Assembly: GCA_037349315.1 (NCBI GenBank)
Contig: JBAIAC010000027.1
Coordinates: 16,787,501-16,851,500 of the forward strand
Source of the DNA: Chelydra serpentina
Taxonomy: Eukaryota > Chordata > Testudines > Chelydridae
DNA length: 64,000 bases
Reading direction: 5' to 3'
In this document: positions 56,262-64,000 of the stretch, in pieces
How the letters are laid out: each line of letters opens with the position of its first letter
How positions within the stretch are numbered: the first letter of the stretch is position 1
Notes under the pieces: generated by a model
What the model was told of the DNA's origin: nothing
Database searches by the model: none
Seen by the model: only the letters and a program-made list of their open reading frames with translations
Made by a program: the position numbers and the translations under genes

Positions 56262-56947
56262 CTGCTACACTTCCGTAAACAGATACTGGACCTACCCCTG
56301 TCCCTTTACACATGTCCCGTTGCCCATCCTCCCATTACCAACCGCCTTCCCCCTCCTTGGATAAACGCTGTAAAGTCACAGTAAAGGAAAATTTTTTTTG
56401 TTTGAACGTGTTCCTGTACTTCTTCTTGGGTAATGATTATCACCGTGTAGGCATACGGCGGTTGGGGGGAGGTTTGGTTGGGGGACACTTCCCATCAAAG
56501 GGGAAGCTGTTGATCCTGCCCAAAGCGCAGTGCCAAGAGGTGTTCCGCTTGCTTAAAGGGACCATCAACCTCTTCTAATCCCATGTGTGTGTGGTGGTGT
56601 CTATGTGCCTTGTACGTATTGAGTATCGCCAACGGATCACACAGTGCATTGATCTATCCAGCAGGCTACTGTCAGCCGCAAAAGATCAGCGACCACCCTC
56701 CCCAAACATACAGTGCACCACCCAACCCCCAACCCCACGTTTAGAACGTACAAACCAGCACAACGAAGGAAAGGTGTGCTTAATGCATGCAATGTGTACT
56801 GTGCTTGTCACTTCAGCAGTTAACCTGTCTGCACCCTCGTTTGTGCTCCCATTCTCTGCACTTAAAAACCATGTTAACTACTACCCAGAGATACAAACTG
56901 TCCCGTTTAAAACACTCAGGGAAACATTGGTGAACCAAAAAACAAGA

Positions 56948-56953
56948 TTTATT
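56948..56953 (-). terminator. polyadenylation signal of Myb-like gene, copy B
   Basis: TTTATT on + is AATAAA on -, 79 bases past the Myb stop at 57032. Copy A has lost this region. Confidence 0.75.
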
Positions 56954-57031
56954 CAACAAAACAGTAACTTCACATGGAACCTGGGAAGGGAGGTGCTCAG
57001 TGGTGCTGCTGGATGGAGAGGAGGGAAAAGT

Positions 57032-59578
57032 CTATGGTTTTGGGAATGACAGCCTTCTGCTGTTGCAGCGGTCTGCAGGGGTGGATTGAGTATTTCCACG
57101 CACCCTGGCTCCCCTTGTCCTAGTGACTTTTGGGGAGGAAGCCACTGGACTTGGTGGCGGGGGAGGGCGGCTTGAAAGAACATACAGAGGCGCTCTTTCC
57201 TCATGTCTCCTGTCCTGGAGAATATCCACTAGGCGCCGGAGCGTGTCTGTTTGCTCCCTCATGATTCCCAGCATTGTTTGGGTCGCCTGCTGATCCTCCT
57301 GCCGCCACCTGTCCTCGCGCGCTTCAGCCCTCTGCTCCCGTTCCCTGGCTGCTCGCTCGTACCGTGCGAAGTCCTCTCTGCGCTGTGCCGCCTCCCTCTG
57401 TGACAGCATCACTAATTCCGAGAACATGTCGTCCCTGGTTCTCTTTTTGCGCCGCCTTATCTGGACTAGGCCATGGGTGGGAGAAGCACGGGTTGGGTGG
57501 GAGACACTCACAGCTGTGGGATAAATGAAAGGGAGTGAATTCCTCAGACAGATACTTTTTCAAGAACAATGACCATACTCTTTCACCGTGAATAGGACCA
57601 AAGACAGTGCCTATCACATGTACACGTACTACAAGGTCAAATAATATGCCTTAAGGCTGAGTGAGTGCCTAGGGTCCCGGTATACGGATCCCAGAGGCCT
57701 TTCCGTACACAGAAAATCACCTCTCTGAAAACCATGGTAAGCTGCTTACTTACGACTGCTGTGAGATTGCTTCACAGCACTGCTCTACTCCCATGTCTCC
57801 CTCAGTGTTCCTGGCGGCGGTCAGTAGCTGCTGCTGGCCAAACCGGTAATCTACGGCGGCTGTCCTAAACCCCCCCCACCCCGTCCGCGTTGCCGCTGCA
57901 GGGAACCAAAAATGCGCGCGAACCGCTCAGCGTGAGCGGCTCGCCTACCCTTCCCCCCCCTCAGCGTGGCCGCTCCAGGGACCCAAAAATGGCCGCGAAC
58001 CGCTCTGCGTGAACAGCTCGCCTACCCTTCCCCCCCCTCAGCGTGGCCGCTCCAGGGAACCAAAAATGCCCGCGAACCGCTCAGTGTGAGCGGCTCGCCT
58101 ACCCTTCCCCCCCCTCAGCGTGGCCGCTCCAGGGACCCAAAAATGGCCGCGAACCGCTCTGCGTGAACAGCTCGCCTACCCTTCCCCCCCCCTCAGCGTG
58201 GCCGCTCCAGGGAACCAAAAATGCCCGCGAACCGCTCAGCGTGAGCGGCTCGCCTACCCTTCCCCCCCCTCAGCGTGGCCGCTCCAGGGACCCAAAAATG
58301 GCCGCGAACTGCTCTGCGTGAACAGCTCGCCTACCCTCCCCCCCCCTCCGCGTGGCCGCTCTAGGCAATGTAAAATGCCCGCGAACCGCTCAGCATGAAC
58401 GGCTCGCCTATCCTATCCCCGGTTTAGCGTTGCCGGTCCCCGGGACTGTCACTTCCCGCGCACCGATATGCACTACTGGTTTTGCTCCCGAGCCCCTACC
58501 ACCACGCGGTAACGTAAACTGCCGGGTGTCTGTCTGTAAGGGGAAAAGGAAGCATGCAGTATACTAATTATACTACTCATTCGAACCAGGACCCCATGAC
58601 TGATATCACTCTGATGAGGATTACGGAGACAGAGAAAATGTGCATGCTGAGTCAATGCAAGCAAACCCCGGGGCCGTATGCTGCCATGCTATGCAAGGCA
58701 ATGATACCAGAGTACCTGCTGCTCGCATGGCGCGGGAAAGTATCCTACCATGGAGGAGACAATAAGGCAGCTCTCCCAGTGAACGTGCTAGACAAGCTAT
58801 CGCTGTACCTTCAAGACAGCTTCTCTGAGATCTCTGCTGGTGATTACACCTCTATCCCCATACATATTGACAGACTTTTCGAATAGTTGCACGTGAAAGC
58901 GACTCCAAGGTGAAGCGCATAAGGCCAATGAAGCCACAGTTACAGAGCGTTAACACACCATAAGTATTGTATTGAAAATAAATGTCTAAAACACTGACCT
59001 GATGATCCCTCTCCTGATTCCTGGTCAGGAATGCTGCCTTGGGAGTGTTCGAAGGGCAGCGCAGTCAGGGTCAGGAATAGTTCCTGGCTGTCGGGGAAAT
59101 CTCCAGGGTGACCGCTTTCGATTGCCTCGTCCCCCTGCCCTCCTTCCTCTTCTTCGCCGTCAGCGAAAACCTCCTCCGATGTGTCCGTAGAATGGACCCC
59201 ATCATCGGTGTCCACGGACACTGGTGGGGTAGTTGTTGCCGCACCACCGAGCATGGCGTGCAGTGCCTCGTAAAAACGGCAAGTCTGAGGCGCTGAGCCG
59301 GAGCGTCCGTTGGACTCTTTGGTCTTTTGGTACGCCTGACGTAGCTCCTTGATTTTGACGCGGCACTGCGTAGCATCCCGGCTGTACCCTCTCTCCGTCA
59401 TAGCCTGTGAAATCTTCTCGTAAATTTTGGCATTCCGTCTTTTTGAACGGAGCTCGGCTAGGATGGATTCATCGCCCCACACAGCGATGAGATCCAAAAC
59501 CTCACGATCACTCCATGTTGGAGCTCTCTTTCTATTCAGCGATGGCATCGAAACCACCGCTGTAGAGCTCTGCATCAT
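57032..59578 (-). CDS. Harbinger Myb/SANT-like DNA-binding protein, copy B (two exons, full length)
   Basis: Exon 1 runs 59578 to 58999 and exon 2 runs 57513 to 57032. The donor CAG|GTCAGT is in phase 1, and the acceptor CCCACAG|CTGTG restores frame, giving 353 codons. Exon 1 has the trihelix-type domain (RAPTWSDREVLDLIAVWG to CRVKIKELRQAYQKTKE) and then an acidic segment. Exon 2 has the basic RRRKKRTRDD and a long coiled coil. It then has SSRPPPPPSPVA and a basic tail ending RRLSFPKP, missing from copy A. By analogy with the Harbinger Myb-like partner it should bind subterminal DNA and bring the transposase into the nucleus. The 1,485-base intron contains the antisense 96-codon ORF and the minisatellite. 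The start is the first ATG in frame; the next codon is also ATG. Confidence 0.88.
57884..58460 (+). repeat. 77-bp minisatellite, about seven units in alternating pairs (copy B)
   Basis: Unit starts are at 57887, 57964, 58041, 58118, 58196, 58273, 58350 and 58427, spaced 77 or 78 bases. The first six alternate between two types: one has gggaaccaaaaatgc with cagcgtgagcgg, and the other has gggacccaaaaatggc with ctgcgtgaacag. The period of true identity is therefore about 154 bases. The last two units are more divergent. The array lies between the Myb exons and upstream of the 96-codon ORF. Open frames through it are repeats of composition. Confidence 0.93.
58596..58886 (+). CDS. conserved 96-aa protein of Harbinger element, copy B, function unknown
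   Basis: This is the second copy of the unrecognised protein. It has the same ATG, stop and length as copy A. The first 14 residues (MTDITLMRITETEK), the block QTPGPYAAMLCK, AWRGKVSYHGGDNKAALP, and the end SIPIHIDRLF are identical. Changes cluster at residues 15-22 and in the helix after KAALP. Codons 1-14 are also identical at the DNA level. There is no signal peptide, membrane segment or obvious zinc-binding motif. An AATAAA lies at 58977-58982. Its antisense position within the Myb intron is the same as in copy A. It could be an accessory transposition factor or a regulator; neither is shown by the sequence. Confidence 0.72.
   Translation: MTDITLMRITETEKMCMLSQCKQTPGPYAAMLCKAMIPEYLLLAWRGKVSYHGGDNKAALPVNVLDKLSLYLQDSFSEISAGDYTSIPIHIDRLFE
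58977..58982 (+). terminator. polyadenylation signal after 96-aa ORF, copy B
   Basis: AATAAA lies 91 bases beyond the stop codon, the same distance as in copy A, and just inside the antisense Myb donor site. Confidence 0.65.
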
Positions 59579-60289
59579 TGCCAGTGCTGCTGAGCTCGCC
59601 ACAATGTCCAAAGAGGCAATGTGATTCAAAATGGCCACAGAGGAAAAAGTATTCAAATTTTCGCGGGGATTTCTCTGAGTGGCAGGTCAGAGCATCCGAG
59701 TACACAATACTGCCCTGAGCGTCCACCGAGTGGTGCACTGTGGGATAGCTCCCGGAGCTATTAGCGTCGAATTCCGTCCACAGTACCTCGCATTCGACAT
59801 GCCCATTTCGATTTTGGCGCTACTCCCCTCGTCAGGGTGGAGTACCGAAATCGATTCAAGGAGCCCTTAATGTCGAAATAAACTGCTTCCTAGTGTGGAC
59901 GGGTGAGGGATTAAATCGAGTTAACGCTGATAAATTCGACATAAAGTCCTAGTGTAGACCTGGCCTAATACTCTGTTTCCTAGTTTGATAAAAAGAATCC
60001 AACTGCTGTGTGGATCAAGCAATCCTTCCTTTAGGACAGGGAAATTATCTCTCAGATGTAGACATCTGAACACTGATTCAGGATCAGGGAAGTTTCACAC
60101 TACAACTTCTGGGCCTGATGCTGATTTTGACTTCACTGGTCTAAATTGGGAGAAATTCAGTTCAGCACCTACTGTGTGCGTGAGATCAAAATGGTCTTTC
60201 TTCCACAACAGAATGATCACCACAACCTGTAGCAGTTGGAGGATGTAGGCTAAGGAGATTAGAGGGAGACTGTTATTTTGTGACTAAAT

Positions 60290-60400
60290 CAGTGCACTGA
60301 GTGTTAACACCTTGGCTTCTATTCCCACCTCGGCTGCTTTCTCACCATGTGATTTCAGGCGAGTCAGTGAACATCATTGCCTGGGTGTATTGTGTAAATA
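60290..60400 (+). repeat. MIR-like SINE fragment
   Basis: Contains cagtgcactgagtgttaaca, cttggcttctattcccacct and accatgtgatttcaggcgag in MIR-like order; degraded. Confidence 0.5.
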
Positions 60401-60678
60401 TATGGTATATCTGCCTCTCGTGCAGCAGTGTTGTGGGGCTTCATTAATGTGTTTGCATCATACCATGGGGTCCTGGTTCATGACTGGGGCTTCTAGATTC
60501 TACTGCAGTACCTATCACGTTGAGAATCCTGTGTGGAAGGGGCCATTTAAGGTAAATTAAAAGAAAAATGTGCTTTAAGTTCTGAAGCATCTCAACCAAT
60601 ATTTTATAAGGAATATTTAACGTCTCCTTCAAATATACAGAGTGAGCAGCAGACCCCATTACACTGAGAACTCATGAT

Positions 60679-60770
60679 CCTCTTCTCAAAATTATCCATA
60701 TAGCACATATAGCTGAGTAACAAGAAGGAAATGGAGGAGATGCCAGGACTAAGTGACCAATCTAAATGTT
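60679..60770 (+). repeat. local direct duplication, copy 1
   Basis: About 92 bases (tcttctcaaaattatccata to accaatctaaatgtt) recur at 61157-61249 with about 90% identity. The copies are 478 bases apart. Confidence 0.9.
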
Positions 60771-61156
60771 GATTTCTTCAGTTACAGTACGTTTAGTTGT
60801 AAATTACTCTAAATATTTCACTTAGCTGGTGAGAATCAGTCTTGTCCATTTTCCTATGCGACACGCTGTCTGAGTAAGACCCTACAAAACTGAAATGCAT
60901 TGTACTTCCAATTGTGTCCCAATAAAAGGAACATTGAAATTTGATCTTGTTTGCTTCAATATAATTTTGTCTTTTTGATGATTCATAATTTTTTTTTTTT
61001 TTTTTTTTTTTTAAGGTGAGCAGGGACTTTTAAGATTTTAGTCTCACCTTCTGCATAGCACAGGCCATAGAAGCTTACACAGTAATTCCTGCATCAAGCC
61101 TGTAACTTCTATTTGAGCAACATCTTTGGAGGTTTTTAAGAACAGGTTGGACAAGA

Positions 61157-61249
61157 TTCTCTTCTCAAAATTATCCATACATCACATGTAGCTGAGTAAC
61201 AAGAGGGAAATGGAGGAGATGCCAGGACTAAGTGACCAATCAAAATGTT
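61157..61249 (+). repeat. local direct duplication, copy 2
   Basis: Second copy of the 92-base segment. It is preceded by a CR1-like scrap (ttggaggtttttaagaacag) at about 61128-61156. Confidence 0.9.
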
Positions 61250-61659
61250 TACTAGAACTTCTCTCACTTCCCTTAGCATCCATCCCCATTTATCCTCCTC
61301 CCTATGAAGCCCTCCCTGCACTGCAGCCCCACACCCCTCTCCCTGTATTCCCCCCATTTCTTCACTCCCCCTCCCCTGGAAGCATTCACATATCTAATTC
61401 CCCCTCTCCCCCAATACCTTGATTACATTCTCCCCAAAATAAAATTGCCACCCAGGATTCACGAATTATAGCAACCTTCAGCCAATCAGTCCAAAACTCC
61501 TTTTTTCTTCTTCTGTGAGGGCTTGTGCTTAATGTTAATTGAAGGGTGAGTTCACAGCCACCAATCTCAATTAGGTCTGTGATTCAACCCGTCGTTGGTA
61601 CACCTCAGTTTAACTATACAAGGTAGCAGGTTTATGGGGGGCCTGTCATTTGGGAATCC

Positions 61660-62200
61660 CTCAGTCATATGACCCCAAATTTGGGTCTCAAATGCTACCC
61701 CACATCCCCCATGAGCCACTCCGAATTTCAAAACAATCCAAGGAACTGTTTGGATTTTAGAGCACTTACAAGAGTTGAGCTTTAAAGCGCATAAAATGGC
61801 GGGAATGGGAACCCTTGAGCCTTTCCCCCCGTGTACTGAGGCATGCGCACTGTAAAAATGTACATTTTTCTTAAATACTGTTCTCAATTTGAGTCCCCCA
61901 AAGATTTAGTGGGTGATATGCACTACCTGGGTAAAATTCGTCAGACTGAGACCATTCTGACCCCCATCACTCTGATGGTTTGATCTCTAGCTCTGTGCAA
62001 CCCTCAAAAAAACCCCTCTGTTTTCAAAAAGGTATCTAGGTTTGTTTTTTTAAAAGTGGCTATTTTGGTGGGGGGGCTAATAGATCAGCAACCCTTATTT
62101 TAAATTACCCCAAATTTGGGACACTGTATTCCTACCCCGCACCCTCCTGATGCATACCATATTTCAAAGGAATCTGACTCATGTTAATTTTAGAGGATTT
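61660..62200. repeat. unidentified old repeat with internal duplication
   Basis: The block accccaaatttggg with ctaccccaca and gaatttcaaaacaatc at 61670-61740 recurs as accccaaatttggg with ctaccccgca and atatttcaaaggaatc at about 62106-62173. The order and spacing of motifs are kept, so the two halves derive from a common unit about 430 bases long. I cannot name the family. Confidence 0.5.
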
Positions 62201-63403
62201 AGGAAGGTTGACCTTTAAACAGAATTTATGACACAATCTTAACTATAGTGGTGCTGCTGCACCACGACAACATACAAACATTCAGCTCTAGCTACATACA
62301 CTGCTCCTCTATTAGGTTCTGGTGGCTTCTGGAATGGACATTCAAGATCTCCCAAACTATTTGAAGGGATACTACTCAATTCCTATACCCAGGTCTCAAC
62401 TCTGACTGGTCACGCTGACTACTTGGCAGACTCTGGCTTCAGGCAGCTTGTTGGTGTTGCCCCGATCGGCTTTTTAGTGGAGTTCCTGGAGTGTGTGGTA
62501 ACGGTTGGAAGGGGGCGTAGCCTGATGAGAGAGCTTTCTGGCATCTGTGCCTCATGACTACTTAGCCAGGCTCAAAAACGTTACGCTCCTAGCTAGGGAA
62601 TGCGTCAAAGGCCCCGTCAGGTTTCCAAAGATGTTGACACTGTATTCCATCCAGCATCTGAGTTGTTTCATTTTTATTGGACACTTTTTTTAATCTGGTC
62701 AGAGGGAACTTGATTCAGTACCTAATGTCAAAATATTTGGAATGCTAAATATCTACAGATGTTATCTTAAAGTAATAATAATTAAAAAGCTGCCTATTGT
62801 TCTATGGGCTTGTCCACATTTTTTTAAGTGGCATTCAAATTGAACCGGTATTTGCAGAATCTTTATTTTTGGTAGGTTGTTTGCTTCCTCTTGTGAAATG
62901 TTTGAGAGCCTCATGTTTTCCCAGTACTGGTTTCAAAACTCTTAAATGACCATACCTCCCACCTACAATGGATGGGTTTCCTATGTATTGCCTTATTCTT
63001 TGTATTGCATTGTGCTAAACACTGTTGAGCAAGACATGGCCCCAAAGAGCATACAGTCTAGTAGATGAAACCGATAAAGGGTGTGAGGGGGAAACGGGCT
63101 GGTTGCACAACAGATCGGGGGAAAAAGAGCTGGGTCCAGTGCCTAGCTGAGTCTTGTCGACTGGAACACACTGTCTCCCTATAGGTAAAGACATCACGGC
63201 AGAGCTCTTTTTGAGCTTCTGACATTTTCTTTTGTCTTTGCAGTGTAGTCTGCTCCTTTCTCATTAGGGTTTGCGCTGCCTCTAGTGCTGTCTCAGAGGT
63301 GCTGAGCACCTTGGCCTCAGAGTTCTATCTGTTCAGGGACATTTTTATGGCTCCTTTCACTGTGACATGGGAGCCCTGGGAAAGGATTTAAAATAAGATT
63401 TAC

Positions 63404-63501
63404 CTTGGGCAGTTGTCACCCTGCAGGAACAGTCCTTGAGGAAGCAAGCTGGATCCCAGTAGCAGAGCACAGAAAAGGTGCCACAGCTCAAATGGCACCA
63501 T
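63404..63501 (-). other. possible signal-peptide-coding exon, antisense (speculative)
   Basis: The - strand ATG at 63501 has a good Kozak context (acgATGG) and opens MVPFELWHLFCALLLGSS, a typical signal peptide, ending GDNCP plus two bases at AAG|GTAAAT, a plausible donor. No partner exon could be established: the next open frame downstream on - (63309-63058) is coiled-coil-like and lacks a convincing acceptor. It may well be chance. Confidence 0.2.
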
Positions 63502-63964
63502 CGTCTTGCAGCCCAGCAGACATGCCTCTCTTTGGCTGTCTTGTAGCTTTCTCTGATGTATGAAGAGCAGGAGAGCAGTAGTCATGATCATGTAACCCTC
63601 ATGGCTGAAGAACTGCAGAGGACTCAAAGGCAAGGCCTACAAGATAAAGACGAATTGCTGCTATAGGTCTTGGTAAAGTGCATTGGGAGAGGCTAATGCC
63701 AAGCATCTACTTGGTCAATGTCTGGAGCTATTATCAGCAATAGTTTCCCTGAGGCTTGTCCTAATTGCATATTTTCTTGTGGAGAACTTTGAAGAGTTGA
63801 ACTCCTAAGATTGCTTTGCAAAGTGGATAAAGACCAGTCAGAGAAGCCTTTTAGACAGAGAACTGGGTGCAAAGGTTTATTCAGCAAGAAGATTCCTTCA
63901 CAGACAAGCAGGCACATCTTAATCTGTGGAATCACAGAGTAACATTCTCTCGCCTATGCTATGC

Positions 63965-64000
63965 AGGAGATCAGGCGAGATGATCACGGTGGTCCTTTTT
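63965..64000 (+). repeat. CR1/SINE-type 3' tail at window edge
   Basis: The end of the window reads aggagatcaggcgagatgat and then cacggtggtcctttt, which is the usual start of a CR1-type 3' terminal segment. It is cut by the window boundary. Confidence 0.55.

Larger units (their letters stand above)
54600..59965 (+). mobile_element. PIF/Harbinger DNA transposon, copy B (5,366 bp), apparently complete
   Basis: TAA lies at both flanks (54597-54599 and 59966-59968), and the ends share GTCTACACTA in inverted orientation, as in copy A. It has a 427-codon transposase, an uninterrupted two-exon Myb-like gene of 353 codons on the - strand, and the 96-codon + ORF nested in the Myb intron. It also has a minisatellite array of seven or more units. 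The gtgcactgtggg motif recurs near both ends (54751 and 59733). All three genes read through, so this copy could be, or recently was, autonomous. It lies in COL26A1 intron 3. Confidence 0.94.
48393..64000 (+). other. COL26A1: COL26A1 intron 3 (5' part)
   Basis: Sequence after the consensus donor at 48393 is intronic to the end of the window. The stretch 48393-49795 shows nothing recognisable. From 50361 to 54599 there is a TTG microsatellite (51418-51441), poly-T runs (52746-52764, 53101-53116), a Penelope LTR fragment (53408-53531) and otherwise no gene. From 59969 to 63400 there is a MIR-like piece, a local direct duplication (60679-60770 and 61157-61249), a poly-T tract (about 60990-61013) and an unidentified old repeat with internal duplication (61660-62200). 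The last kilobase holds weak minus-strand open frames and ends in a CR1-like tail. Confidence 0.75.

Noticed and set aside
57966..58398. Open frames of 66-92 codons through the 77-bp array
   Set aside because: They restate the minisatellite in three overlapping registers. The frames follow the repeat length and lack conservation in copy A.

Overview
The window is vertebrate, most likely turtle, nuclear DNA lying inside one large gene. Two short exons on the + strand, at 30150-30272 and 48289-48392, have canonical splice sites and compatible phases. Together they encode the N-terminal cysteine-rich EMI domain of collagen alpha-1(XXVI) (COL26A1, formerly EMID2). I assign turtle because of a cryptodiran-type tRNA-derived SINE with a CR1-like tail (47361-47547), several CR1 LINE copies, Penelope-like elements and several hAT and Harbinger families. 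That assignment is inference. COL26A1 exon 1 (signal peptide) and the downstream coiled-coil/collagen exons were not found. The window therefore covers part of intron 1, all of intron 2 (about 18 kb) and part of intron 3.

The introns are built largely of transposable elements. Intron 1 holds Harbinger copy A (7774-12528), a perfect 152-bp foldback derived from a Penelope LTR (13021-13392), hAT elements at 4998-5529, 16479-16958, 18005-18138 and 25088-25225, a solo LTR inserted into a MIR-like SINE (19560-20606), a Penelope insertion retaining a GIY-YIG coding relic (23056-23561), and an LTR-like element (27212-28368). Intron 2 holds another Penelope foldback (31836-32057), a solo Penelope LTR, CR1 copies, a Tigger-like MITE and two more hAT MITEs. 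Intron 3 holds a CR1 3' end (49796-50360) and Harbinger copy B (54600-59965).

The two Harbinger elements are the most gene-like content. Each has TAA target duplications, an intact 427-codon DDE transposase on +, a two-exon Myb/SANT-like DNA-binding protein on -, and a conserved 96-codon + strand ORF. That ORF lies inside the Myb gene's intron in antisense and has its own polyadenylation signal. The first two genes are the known Harbinger pair, expected to act together in nuclear import and end recognition. The third is not part of the two-gene set I know and is the best candidate for something undescribed. Copy B looks complete. Copy A has a premature stop in Myb exon 2.

Coordinates of splice sites, target duplications and ORFs were read directly. 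Family names rest on recalled motifs, because no database search was possible.
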